Assembly: GCA_001247695.2 (NCBI GenBank)
Contig: LGRX02003555.1
Location: 1-23,054, forward strand
Length of the DNA stretch: 23,054 nucleotides
Source: Cymbomonas tetramitiformis
Taxonomy: Eukaryota; Chlorophyta; Pyramimonadophyceae; Pyramimonadales; Pyramimonadaceae
Direction of reading: 5' to 3'
Part shown: positions 10,151 to 16,564 of the stretch, in pieces
Layout: each line of letters opens with the position of its first letter
Position numbering within the stretch: the first letter of the stretch is position 1
Made by a program: the position numbers and the translations under genes
Notes under the pieces: model-generated
Told to the model about the DNA's origin: nothing
The model's database searches: none
Seen by the model: only the letters and a program-made list of their open reading frames with translations

Positions 10151-10391
10151 GCGTCATCATTAACCCCGCGTCGAAAACAGCTTACGGAGGGTACGCAGCG
10201 AATTGTGCAGGGTTGTCGTACGGAAATTGCGGAAACCCAGCTGATTGCGGTACGAGCGACGGCGGAACCCCGAAATGGGCGCCCAAATTTGACACCGCTG
10301 ATACAAATGGCGTCCCTAGCTGCGGAGAAGCATCCGTACCAGCGACGGGCAGATACGCCCCAGAGCTACTTAAATTGTCGTCGTTCATCAT

Positions 10392-11038
10392 TGCTGCGCC
10401 GCGCCAGCTGACGCGTTTCGGCGATAAATTCCGGTCAGAATACGATCGATTACCGTTGAAACAGCTGGCAAATTAAAATTGTGCGGAAAGGTCGCCCGGA
10501 AAAGAAGATTTCTCGCACACCGAAACGCTGCTGCCGTTGATTACTTCTCTAGCTTTGCGCACGGAAACGGCAGCAAGCTAGAGCCACAGACAGACGTCGA
10601 TTCACACACGAAGTTGCCGCGGAAGGACAATTTGTGCGGAAAGATCACCGTTCGAAGCAGAAAAACACCAAAATACGGTGCAGAGTTCGTCGTCCAATTG
10701 CTGTCGTACGGCTGTGTCGGTACGGATTGTCACGGGCGCCTGCCTCGTTGAAAATTTGTTGAATCAAGTCAAAATTCCAGCGTCGCGCGAAGAATCCTTC
10801 GGAAAGGTCGCTCAGAGAAGGAAAATTGGACAAGCGGCAAGCTGTGTAGTCGTCATTATGTCGGCACAGTGTCGATACTTTTTGTAGATAGGGCGTTGAG
10901 CCTGAGACCGCCGTGGATTCTAGGATTCCCGATGTTTCTTTCAGTGAGAAGGGTGTTGGCGACAGCGTGGTTCTTTTGAGTTCGAGATCTGTTTCCTGCT
11001 AGGTTACTACCAATAGGCCCTCGCCTAGTAGCCCTAGG
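10392..11038. other. Gap between the Gag start and the acidic ORF; interleaved inverted repeats
   Basis: No convincing gene lies in this 647-bp interval, which would be the 5' leader of the minus-strand Gag. Two 9-bp inverted repeats are interleaved: GCTGCCGTT (10531-10539) with AACGGCAGC (10567-10575), and CTCTAGCTT (10548-10556) with AAGCTAGAG (10576-10584). TTGTGCGGAAAGRTC-like motifs recur at about 10478 and 10630. A further hairpin, CTCGCCTAG...CTAGGGCGAG, sits at about 11019-11043. Confidence 0.5.
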
Positions 11039-11630
11039 GCGAGTAGCGCGCACGCACAGGCCCCTCCTGTGCGTCGCGAAGTGCACTATCATCAACACCA
11101 CCATCCTACGCCTGATTATATGGGCTCTGGTCAGCGACAGTTTGATGCTTTTGACAGTAGTGAAGAGGAAGATGAATCGGACTACCCACTCGGGTACTAC
11201 GACGATTCTGACGACAGTTGTGAGGTAGAGGAGGAGCGCTATGGCCACTTGGCCGCTCCGCATTTTTCGAACGATCGACTGGAACAGGAATTCGAGTTGG
11301 GCACAGGTTCCCAACCACATTCTTATGGCGGAGTTTTGGAGCCCCCACTTGGGGAGGACTTTTTACCGCAAATCTATTCCAATGATGTAGATAATTCTCT
11401 TGTGGTGCCTCTCCCAGAGCACGCAGAAGAGCATTTCGAAAACGATAATTTTCCGGAAGCAGCTTTCGCTGAAGGAGAAGAGCACGATGATGATTACACC
11501 CAAGAGGAGTGGGCAGCCTGGGGCGCAGGGGCTTACGACTCTATCTCACGAGTATGGTGGTGCGTCAGAGGAGTTCGCTGAGCATTTTGACGAGTATGTT
11601 GACGACGAGTACTACTCCGATGATTATTGA
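11039..11630 (+). pseudogene. Acidic C-terminal protein fragment with a frameshift
   Basis: The frame opens after a TAG at 11036 and has its first ATG at 11119 (MGSGQRQFDAFDSSEEEDE). It is strongly acidic and Tyr-rich (SDYPLGYYDDSDDS, EEHDDDYTQEEW). The acidic character continues in another frame from about 11545 (LSHEYGG...EEFAEHFDEYVDDEYYSDDY, stop 11628-11630), so a small indel near 11541-11550 splits one original ORF. No family is recognised. A probable LTR about 480 bp downstream in the same orientation suggests this is the 3'-terminal coding part of a retroelement truncated on its 5' side, perhaps by the oppositely oriented Gag element. Confidence 0.5.
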
Positions 11631-12107
11631 TTTCTTTTCATTGACCGGCGGGGCGTTACTTGGGAGCCAGCCACTTGCTGTAGTTGAGATTGGATGTTCA
11701 TTTTGGCATCTTATTTTACTATCCTAGCCACTTGCGAGCAGCGTTTGTTTTTTTCATGGCACGTAATCCATGGGCGGAGATCCCTTTTCAGAGTGCGAAG
11801 ACGACAATGCTACATCGACCGGCAGGGTTTTCTTAATTTTAGCTGCCTAATCCAACATGCAGACCGGCGGTTTCTTACGTGCGTTACCCAGCCACTTGCA
11901 GGCAAAGAAAATTTGTGATCGGAGATGTATTATTATTTTTTATCTCGTTGCTCACAGCTCATCCTCGCATGTACTTTATGCTTTGGCACTCAACCACATC
12001 TTGAGACCTAGCTAGCTCCTAGAGTTGACAACTTACATTTCTTTCAGTAAACTCTAGTAGCTAGGGTGGTGTGTTGTCACAAGCTGTGCACCTCAAATGA
12101 GGTGGTG
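11631..12107 (+). other. 3' untranslated stretch before the probable LTR
   Basis: A 477-bp stretch without a gene. The motif AGCCACTTGC occurs at 11650 and 11720 and a similar CAGCCACTTGCAGG near 11889; GACCGGCGG-like words accompany two of them, so it looks internally repetitive. It ends with CACCTCAAATGAGGTGGTG just before the LTR start. The complete element at 16274-21653 has the comparable CACCACCCTAGGTGGTG at the same place. Confidence 0.45.
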
Positions 12108-12316
12108 TGCTGGAAATGACAGCCTGACTAGTTCGTACAGTCAGGTGTCATACCCAATTTGTCATTCTCGGTGTACAGCTAGTGACCTAGACTCAGTATT
12201 TATGTCCATCTATACGAGTCTAGTGATCCGTTGTTTCACCGTCGGCAGCGGGTCCCCACTGCCTGTTCAGCTGTTTCTAGCATAGCATGCAGTCCTTATA
12301 GGAAGCAGCTGTTACA
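12108..12316 (+). repeat. Probable 3' LTR of a related, truncated element
   Basis: It begins TGCTGGAA, identical to the first eight bases of the LTRs at 16274 and 21472. It is preceded by the same GGTGGTG and followed at once by a stem-loop in the same place (ATGACA/TGTCAT plus CCTGAC/GTCAGG). The right end is uncertain; a terminal CA at 12315-12316 would give about 209 bp. A second strong inverted repeat, CTAGACT/AGTCTAG, lies inside (about 12186-12223). No partner LTR is in the window, so a target duplication cannot be tested. Confidence 0.6.
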
Positions 12317-12426
12317 TTTTTAGGGTTACAGCCCTACAGTCCTTGGGTTGTAGCCCTGCAGTTTTTTTGGGTTGTTGCCCTGCAGTTTTTTTGGGTTGTT
12401 GCCCTGCAGTTTTTGGGTTGCTGCCC
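12317..12426. repeat. ~24-bp minisatellite (CCCTGCAGTTTTTTTGGGTTGTTG)
   Basis: About four tandem units of CCCTGCAG + T-run + GGGTTGTTG. The first copies are diverged (CCCTACAGTCCTTGGGTTGTAG) and the T-run varies in length. The units are partly self-complementary (GGGTTGTTGCCC). Confidence 0.88.
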
Positions 12427-12674
12427 GAAATATTATCATGTCCGTGGTGATTACAGCATGATGTATTTATGCCAAACATGAAGTGTATCCAATATTTATG
12501 TGGCATTTTAGGGCATATCACGTTACAGTAGCCCATATCCCCTACAATGTGTTTAGGGTGTTACTTGGTATCAGTAACTTTAAAATAGGTAAAATTAAAG
12601 CAGTATAAATATTTTGCAAACATTTTTTAGCGAAACTGCATTTAATTGCACACTGTACGTTACGTGGTTTGCAG

Positions 12675-12694
12675 GAGGTATTTTATACCCCTGA
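12675..12694. repeat. Hairpin AGG(A)GGTAT / ATACCCCT
   Basis: An 8-bp stem with one bulged A and a TTT loop. It sits inside a longer inverted pair, GCAAAC...GTTTGC (about 12617-12674). Confidence 0.7.
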
Positions 12695-12819
12695 CACACA
12701 CATTTAATTTTAGGGGTGTTACAGGGTGTTACATCTGCTGCATAAATCAGGGAATATTTGTTGATAGATAAATAATCACATCAGCAAAAAAAATTAACCT
12801 GTTTTTTTCATTTTGAAAT

Positions 12820-12844
12820 CATGCGTGGAGCATTTTTACGCATG
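12820..12844. repeat. Hairpin CATGCGT / ACGCATG
   Basis: A perfect 7-bp stem with an 11-nt loop. It extends outward with one mismatch into GAAA/TTTC. Confidence 0.8.
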
Positions 12845-12909
12845 GTTTCACAGCCGATATGCACACTCCCATATATTACACATCTAATATATAGGGTGTT
12901 ACACGATAT

Positions 12910-12962
12910 ATGACCATGGTCATTATGATTTTCTGATACCTTAATAGGTATAAAATCATAAT
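12910..12962. repeat. Palindrome plus 16-bp-stem hairpin
   Basis: ATGACCATGGTCAT (12910-12923) is a perfect 14-bp palindrome. It overlaps ATTATGATTTT (12922-12932), which pairs with AAAATCATAAT (12952-12962). Inside, TACCT/AGGTA (12937-12941, 12946-12950) continues the stem around a TAAT loop. Confidence 0.9.
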
Positions 12963-12983
12963 ATCAAATAAAATAGGGTCGAA

Positions 12984-12999
12984 ATTTCAATTTTGAAAT
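12984..12999. repeat. Hairpin ATTTCAA / TTGAAAT
   Basis: A 7-bp perfect stem with a 2-base centre. ATTTCAAG recurs at about 13012, so TTGAAAT has two possible partners. Confidence 0.7.
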
Positions 13000-13191
13000 C
13001 TATCGCAAACGAATTTCAAGAATTTTGCCCCTTTTTTGGCTATTTATCGTTTTCCATAGCAATATATCTCTGTGTGTGTGTAAGCTGCAGAGTACAGACG
13101 TACTGCAACTTACTTCACCTTTGCACATGACAAATTTCATGGCATTAAAGTGAATATCTCTGTATGTCAACATCTGTGGTTGAGCATATTT

Positions 13192-13235
13192 ATGGGTTTT
13201 ACTGATTTGAAACCCATGGAAGTAAATGTACTTCC
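13192..13235. repeat. Two back-to-back hairpins
   Basis: ATGGGTTT (13192-13199) pairs with AAACCCAT (13210-13217). With no gap, GGAAGTA (13218-13224) then pairs with TACTTCC (13229-13235) around a 4-nt loop. Both stems are perfect. Confidence 0.9.
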
Positions 13236-13301
13236 TGCTAATATTTAAGGTGTACCAACTATAAGCGGATTATCCACTTTAGTGATAACTTGTCAACCTA
13301 C

Positions 13302-13369
13302 GATATGTTTGAGCATATGACTGTGCTCTAAGATATATCAAAATGATATCTCTGCACTTTAAACATATC
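13302..13369. repeat. Branched stem-loop: outer 9-bp stem enclosing two hairpins
   Basis: GATATGTTT (13302-13310) pairs with AAACATATC (13361-13369). Inside lie GAGCA/TGCTC (13311-13315, 13324-13328) and AGATAT/ATATCT (13331-13336, 13346-13351). All three stems are perfect, giving a three-way junction. Confidence 0.85.
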
Positions 13370-13408
13370 TGGATATCGCTTGATAATAATCAAAGCAGTT
13401 TAACACAA

Positions 13409-13424
13409 CACATATATATATGTG
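13409..13424. repeat. 16-bp palindrome CACATATATATATGTG
   Basis: A perfect AT-rich palindrome followed by a TG-rich run. It may simply be a short dinucleotide repeat with symmetric flanks. Confidence 0.85.
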
Positions 13425-13572
13425 TGTGGGTGTACACAACAACCTATGTCAGCTCATATGTGTATGTACTGATCTGGTAAGGTACATGCTTTTGTGCTGA
13501 TCAATAGTGAATCATTTGTCAGAATGCAGTATAGTGGTTGTTGTTGCTCCAACGATATCTGAGAGTGGATGG

Positions 13573-13612
13573 ACTGTGCTCAACAGTTACCAGCTGTTAT
13601 AATGAGCACAGT
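13573..13612. repeat. Long hairpin ACTGTGCTC-AACAG / CTGTT-GAGCACAGT
   Basis: A 9-bp outer stem (13573-13581 with 13604-13612) is followed by a 5-bp inner stem (13582-13586 with 13594-13598). A 5-nt bulge lies on the 3' side and a 7-nt loop closes it. Confidence 0.9.
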
Positions 13613-13696
13613 ATTCTGCCTTCGGGTCTGGAGATATCTCCATCCAGCCCTACAGCATGTTGCCTTATCCTGTTCCCATATCTATCGCCATCTTTG

Positions 13697-13728
13697 ACAT
13701 TCCACACGCACATGTGTTTGTGGAATGT
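13697..13728. repeat. 10-bp perfect hairpin ACATTCCACA / TGTGGAATGT
   Basis: The stem is perfect with a 12-nt loop that itself contains CACATGTG, which can extend the pairing. Confidence 0.92.
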
Positions 13729-13762
13729 TATCCATATTATCATGCACACAACGGACAATATA

Positions 13763-13797
13763 GATGATCAATTCACTCTGAGTCAGTGAATGTCATC
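13763..13797. repeat. Hairpin GATGA..ATTCACT / AGTGAAT..TCATC
   Basis: ATTCACT (13771-13777) pairs perfectly with AGTGAAT (13785-13791) around a 7-nt loop. GATGA/TCATC extends it across a small asymmetric bulge. Confidence 0.88.
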
Positions 13798-13945
13798 ACA
13801 TACCGTAAATGTCAGTGTAGTGCAATGTGCAGTACTTATTGATTAGTACTTTTGCCAGTGTGTGTGTGTGTGTTCACTTTTCACACTTACAGGAAGATAA
13901 CTTTTGGTATTACAATATTCCCAGATAGTGTTCATGCAGGAGGGT

Positions 13946-13966
13946 TTCAGCATACCATGTGCTGAA
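13946..13966. repeat. Hairpin TTCAGCA / TGCTGAA
   Basis: A perfect 7-bp stem with a 7-nt loop. It lies within a wider pair, ATTACAATA (about 13910) and TATTGTAAT (about 14000). Confidence 0.85.
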
Positions 13967-14262
13967 TGAATCTAGCATGATATATATCAGGTTAAGAGTT
14001 ATTGTAATCCCGGTATAATCTCATTCACAATAATGAGTTGCTGGTTGATTTTACATGTAGCTCTGGTGAGTATTCCTTCCAGTAATCCACCATAGAACGA
14101 TATGTGATCCGAAGAGCATCTCGGCTCCACCGGGACACAACGAGCTAATTATGATGTTAAGACTACTTTCAGGCACCTTATGCTAACATGGTTCTAATAT
14201 AACCTAGCATTCACTGCAATATGCTCGTGCAATGTTCAATGTACTGCGATATGATGCTAGTG

Positions 14263-14301
14263 TACCAGTTGCTAACGTGACCAAACTGGTATATAGATAC
14301 C
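14263..14301. repeat. Overlapping hairpins TACCAGTT/AACTGGTA and GGTAT/ATACC
   Basis: TACCAGTT (14263-14270) pairs with AACTGGTA (14284-14291). The 3' arm also takes part in GGTAT-atag-ATACC (14288-14301), so the two stems are mutually exclusive. Confidence 0.85.
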
Positions 14302-14455
14302 ACAGCTGATATCGTGATCAAGCTGCTTTTGTGATGCATGCATAGTTTACAATATTGCCTCACTCAGTATAAAATGTATACATGGTGTAATGCTGCATGT
14401 ACTCACTATGTGCTGCATGATTGTCGGTGAATGCTACAAGTGGAGTATTAGTGCA

Positions 14456-14479
14456 TGTGTGTGTGTGTGTGTGTGTGTT
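14456..14479. repeat. (TG)n microsatellite
   Basis: About eleven TG dinucleotides in a row (TGTGTGTG...). A shorter run occurs near 13858-13871. Confidence 0.95.
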
Positions 14480-14590
14480 GCAATCATCGCAATCTCAGTA
14501 CACACATATCTTGCACACTATATTGCAAATAAGCATACAATTCTGATGATTAGAAATATCTCTGCAGTCATCAAGACATAGTGTGAATTG

Positions 14591-14675
14591 CTGCAGTATG
14601 GTGATCATGCGTCCACTGCAGTATGGTGATCATGCGTCCACTGCAGTATGGTGATCATGCGTCCATCATGCGTCC
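14591..14675. repeat. 25-bp tandem repeat x3 plus a partial copy
   Basis: CTGCAGTATGGTGATCATGC + GTCCA begins at 14591, 14616 and 14641, with identical copies. A duplicated TCATGCGTCCA tail follows. The unit contains the palindromes CTGCAG and TGATCA. Confidence 0.95.
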
Positions 14676-15535
14676 ATCCAAAGTATCCCTGCGAGTATAC
14701 AATTATTCTGCAGAGGATATTGACGCGCGTAACACATATTGTATGTCTCGCTGCATGTAGACGCGTCAGGAATCATGCGCCCTAAAATCGTGCGTCCATT
14801 GCATCCGATGAAATCATGACAGGCGCACATCGCGCTGACGAGCTAAAATCATCGTAAGTGCGCTTTATTGTGAACGATTCGTGCGGATCATTAGCGAAAA
14901 TCGATGTCGCCAATTATTTTGCAAAGTATATCATCGTCGCTGGTGTACGTCGCATGAATGAATGCGAGCGCGCTGTTAAACGAATTTTCGTGCGTCCAGT
15001 CTCAGTTGATATGAATCATAAGTACTGACGAGCATTTTTCGTTCGCGCATCTGCATCTCACATATCGTACCAACCCTGCGAATTTTGACATCATATGTAT
15101 GCGATCCGTTCACCGTGCGCACACCTTGTCGCTTATAGTATTAAGACGATTTTTTCTGCGAATGCTGTCAGCTGCGAATATGTTCGCGATGATAAATCCT
15201 CGCGCAATCCGTGTGCTGTCGATATTCAAGCGTATGTTATTATTCGATTTGCAGATATTCAATATCACTGCGAGCGTTGTCACTTATGCGCAAACTTGCA
15301 ACCTGCGAACAATACGATATATACTATGTCTGACACTGCACTCACTTGAGTTCTCGTTATCGTGCCTTGACGAGTTTAGAATACCATCTATTAGGGCTGA
15401 TAAGCGAGCCCTTAGTATATCAATGATAAGCTGATGTTTATTGAACAGTAAACACGCATGCAACGTATGAGCGGGTGATGAGTGCAGGCTTCAACAGAAG
15501 ATACTGCTCTAGCTCAATGCTAGCTCATATACCAG

Positions 15536-15587
15536 ATGTCTCCTATCGCATAGATAATACCGCCATTGGGTTGTGAACCCGAGACAT
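15536..15587. repeat. Branched stem-loop, almost fully paired
   Basis: ATGTCTC (15536-15542) pairs with GAGACAT (15581-15587). Directly inside are CTAT-cgc-ATAG (15543-15553) and GGGTT-gtg-AACCC (15568-15580), both flush with the outer stem. It resembles a minimal three-way junction but not a tRNA: there is no acceptor, anticodon or 7-nt T-loop. Confidence 0.88.
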
Positions 15588-15599
15588 TGTTTGAACGAC

Positions 15600-15641
15600 C
15601 AGTATAGGCAGAACGAATGATGCGTTCGCCCTAATATACTG
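15600..15641. repeat. 15-bp interrupted hairpin CAGTATA-GGC-GAACG / CGTTC-GCC-TATACTG
   Basis: The outer stem CAGTATA (15600-15606) pairs with TATACTG (15635-15641). The inner stems GGC/GCC and GAACG/CGTTC continue it, with a one-base bulge on one side and CTAA on the other. Confidence 0.9.
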
Positions 15642-15727
15642 CGCATGCTTGTTCCGCACATGCTAGAAGCGAAGATGATTTGTTGTTTGTACTTCAAGAT
15701 TGTATCTTGCGTTGCCATTGTGTCTTC

Positions 15728-15781
15728 GAGTTCGACGTACGAACTCTCGATGACAGGTATCATTCAAGTCTTTCCTTGAAT
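15728..15781. repeat. Two 7-bp perfect hairpins
   Basis: GAGTTCG (15728-15734) pairs with CGAACTC (15740-15746) around ACGTA. ATTCAAG (15762-15768) pairs with CTTGAAT (15775-15781). CAAGAT-tgt-ATCTTG lies just upstream (about 15697-15711). Confidence 0.9.
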
Positions 15782-15876
15782 AAATGACAGATGATGTGAC
15801 GTATCATCTCGATGACATGTACAGTCATAGTCGACCGTATTGACGACTGTCTGACGACTGTCTGTCATTATAATAT

Positions 15877-15943
15877 ATGACATGACATGACATGACATGG
15901 TATGACATGTATGACAGGTATGACACGTATGACATGTATGACA
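15877..15943. repeat. (ATGAC)n / (TATGACATG)n microsatellite
   Basis: Pentanucleotide ATGAC copies change into a ten-base TATGACAYGT-type repeat. The array abuts the end of the recognisable recombinase homology and accounts for the VIHVIRVIPVI and CHTCHT-type frames read from it. Confidence 0.93.
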
Positions 15944-15944
15944 C

Positions 15945-16144
15945 ATGCGTCATCGGTCATAACCTTGACAAGGAAGGTGGTCATGTGGGTCTCACAAAAC
16001 TTCATATCCCGTAGTCTCACCTTCTCCGCACAGTCATACCGCCAAAAGCCTGTCCACATGCCCAGACCCAGTGTAGCAAACATCTCCCGAGTGACCCCTC
16101 CCAGCATCAACCAGCAACGGGCACCACTCTGCACGAATGCAAAC
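15945..16144 (-). pseudogene. Tyrosine recombinase, catalytic-domain fragment (3' part of the split gene)
   Basis: The minus-strand frame from 16143 reads ...REMFATLGLGMWTGFWRYDC AEKVRLRDMKF, then HMTTFLVKVMTDDA. This matches the pattern around the first catalytic arginine in Crypton/DIRS-type tyrosine recombinases (hydrophobic helix, GF.RYxDL...LRxxDI.F, then ...H...I..K.D). The Arg of FWR is the likely box I residue. The distal catalytic residues are missing: homology stops at the ATGAC microsatellite. Together with 21745-22124 it forms one gene interrupted by the LTR insertions. The two parts are out of phase by one base, consistent with decay. Confidence 0.65.
16140..16144. repeat. Target-site duplication CAAAC (left copy)
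   Basis: CAAAC immediately precedes the TG of the older LTR. The matching copy is at 21745-21749, directly after its terminal CA. Confidence 0.8.
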
Positions 16145-16273
16145 TGCTGGATTTGGCACAGTGACACCTAAAATATGTCACCTGCCTCATCCTAGAGTAG
16201 TCTGGGTGACCGTCACTCGTAGGCCGAAACCTGATCCATGAACTTAAAGTCAGGTATATGTTTATCTCTTTTA
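16145..16273 (+). mobile_element. Older solo LTR, left part
   Basis: It begins TGCTGGATT and aligns along its length with the 182-bp LTR: CAGTGACACC against CAGTCACACC, TCCTAGAGTAGT against TCCTATAGTAGT, GACCGTCACTCG against GACTGTCACCCG. It is interrupted after 16273 by the complete retrotransposon and resumes at 21659. The two parts total about 215 bp and end TAGCA at 21744. The flanking CAAAC at 16140-16144 and 21745-21749 is the target duplication. It appears to be a single LTR with no internal region, that is, a solo LTR. Confidence 0.85.
16269..16273. repeat. Target-site duplication TTTTA (left copy)
   Basis: TTTTA lies directly before the 5' LTR. The right copy is at 21654-21658, directly after the 3' LTR. 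A 5-bp duplication is typical of LTR retrotransposon integration. Confidence 0.95.
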
Positions 16274-16455
16274 TGCTGGAACAGTCACACCGCTTGCTTT
16301 GTGACTCTTCCTATAGTAGTGTGTATGACTGTCACCCGAACCCGAACCCTAACTGCTTATGCCCGTTATATCGGGTTAACTTATCAACTTTATTACATTC
16401 TGAGAAAACCTATCACTGAGTGTATATATCCCGAGTCCTAGGGGTATATCCAACA
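16274..16455 (+). repeat. 5' LTR, 182 bp
   Basis: It starts TGCTGGAACAGTC and ends TATATCCAACA, and is identical to 21472-21653. It opens with the stem-loop AGTCACA/TGTGACT (16283-16289, 16300-16306). A TATA-like GTGTATATATCCC (about 16419-16431) could be a promoter element. CCCGAACCCGAACCCTAAC resembles reversed telomere-like repeats but is too short to call. Confidence 0.97.
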
Positions 16456-16480
16456 GGTTTGGCCCCACGCACTCTTTATT
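16456..16480 (+). promoter_or_regulatory. Candidate primer-binding region
   Basis: The sequence just inside the 5' LTR is GGTTTGGCCCCACGCACTC. TGGCCCCACGCAC (from 16460) has the TGG expected opposite a tRNA CCA end, 4 nt from the LTR. I cannot assign it to a particular tRNA. Confidence 0.3.
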
Positions 16481-16494
16481 TAGACACTGCGAAT

Positions 16495-16514
16495 TTTAGC
16501 CATGTCTGGCTAAA
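16495..16514 (+). promoter_or_regulatory. Leader stem-loop TTTAGCCA-tgtc-TGGCTAAA
   Basis: A perfect 8-bp stem with a 4-nt loop, 40 nt downstream of the 5' LTR in the untranslated leader. Its position would suit a packaging, dimerisation or primer-related structure; that role is inference. Confidence 0.6.
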
Positions 16515-16564
16515 CAACGACGCTTGAGATGGAGTGAGGGGTTCCACTAGAGGCGCGGCGGAGC

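Larger units (their letters stand above)
5511..10391 (-). pseudogene. Long Gag-type protein of a retroelement, multiply frameshifted
   Basis: The start is an ATG-ATG pair at 10391 (MMNDDNLSSSG). In reading order it encodes: a short N-terminus; a Gln-rich tract with a 20-aa repeat; a 34-aa repeat present three times; an Ala/His-rich 8-aa repeat (PAAHAGA-like); a Ser/Arg/Lys-rich segment with KKKKKKSKKPKKR (about 7747-7708, a possible nuclear-localisation or nucleic-acid-binding patch); a CxxC...CxxC pair (6870-7000); a capsid-like helical region (SLPGIFLSGLTPEL); and a CCHC zinc knuckle CRKCKSKEHLAKDC (about 5751-5709). The knuckle and capsid-like region identify it as Gag. It is broken by TAA at 10184-10182, a 2-nt loss near 9424 with TAA at 9385-9383, a likely slip in the C9 run at 9243-9251, a 1-nt loss near 8946, and a change at the CT run 8531-8542. 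The last ~1000 codons (from about 8510) are open. No pol follows. Confidence 0.8.
12427..15876. other. 3.4-kb gene-free tract rich in stem-loops
   Basis: No coding region is supported here; the few ORFs are short and protein-unlike. AGGGTGTTAC words occur at 12555, 12723 and 12893, spaced 168 and 170 bp. The tract is packed with inverted repeats, listed separately, and at least two sites form nested or branched arrangements (13302-13369, 15536-15587). It changes from AT-rich with TG runs before ~14590 to a more CG-containing sequence with TGCGTCCA words after it. Confidence 0.7.

Noticed and set aside
9190..10411. Plus-strand ORFs of 267 and 182 aa across the Gag N-terminal region
   Set aside because: These are shadows of the minus-strand Gag repeats; the minus-strand frame joins a capsid-like region and a zinc knuckle while these lead nowhere.
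13538..13789. 83-aa plus-strand ORF in the stem-loop tract
   Set aside because: It overlaps three strong hairpins and shows no protein-like features.
14591..14675. CRISPR-like direct repeats
   Set aside because: The 25-bp copies are contiguous with no spacers, so this is an ordinary tandem repeat.
15095..15434. Overlapping 84- and 111-aa plus-strand ORFs
   Set aside because: The two frames overlap, there is no recognisable motif, and composition matches the surrounding non-coding tract.
15568..15590. tRNA-like T-arm (GGGTT...AACCC)
   Set aside because: The loop is 3 nt instead of 7 and no acceptor stem, D-arm or anticodon arm fits around it.
16345..16356. Telomere-like CCCGAACCCTAAC in the LTR
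   Set aside because: Only one to two imperfect units, present identically in both LTRs; nothing suggests a telomere.
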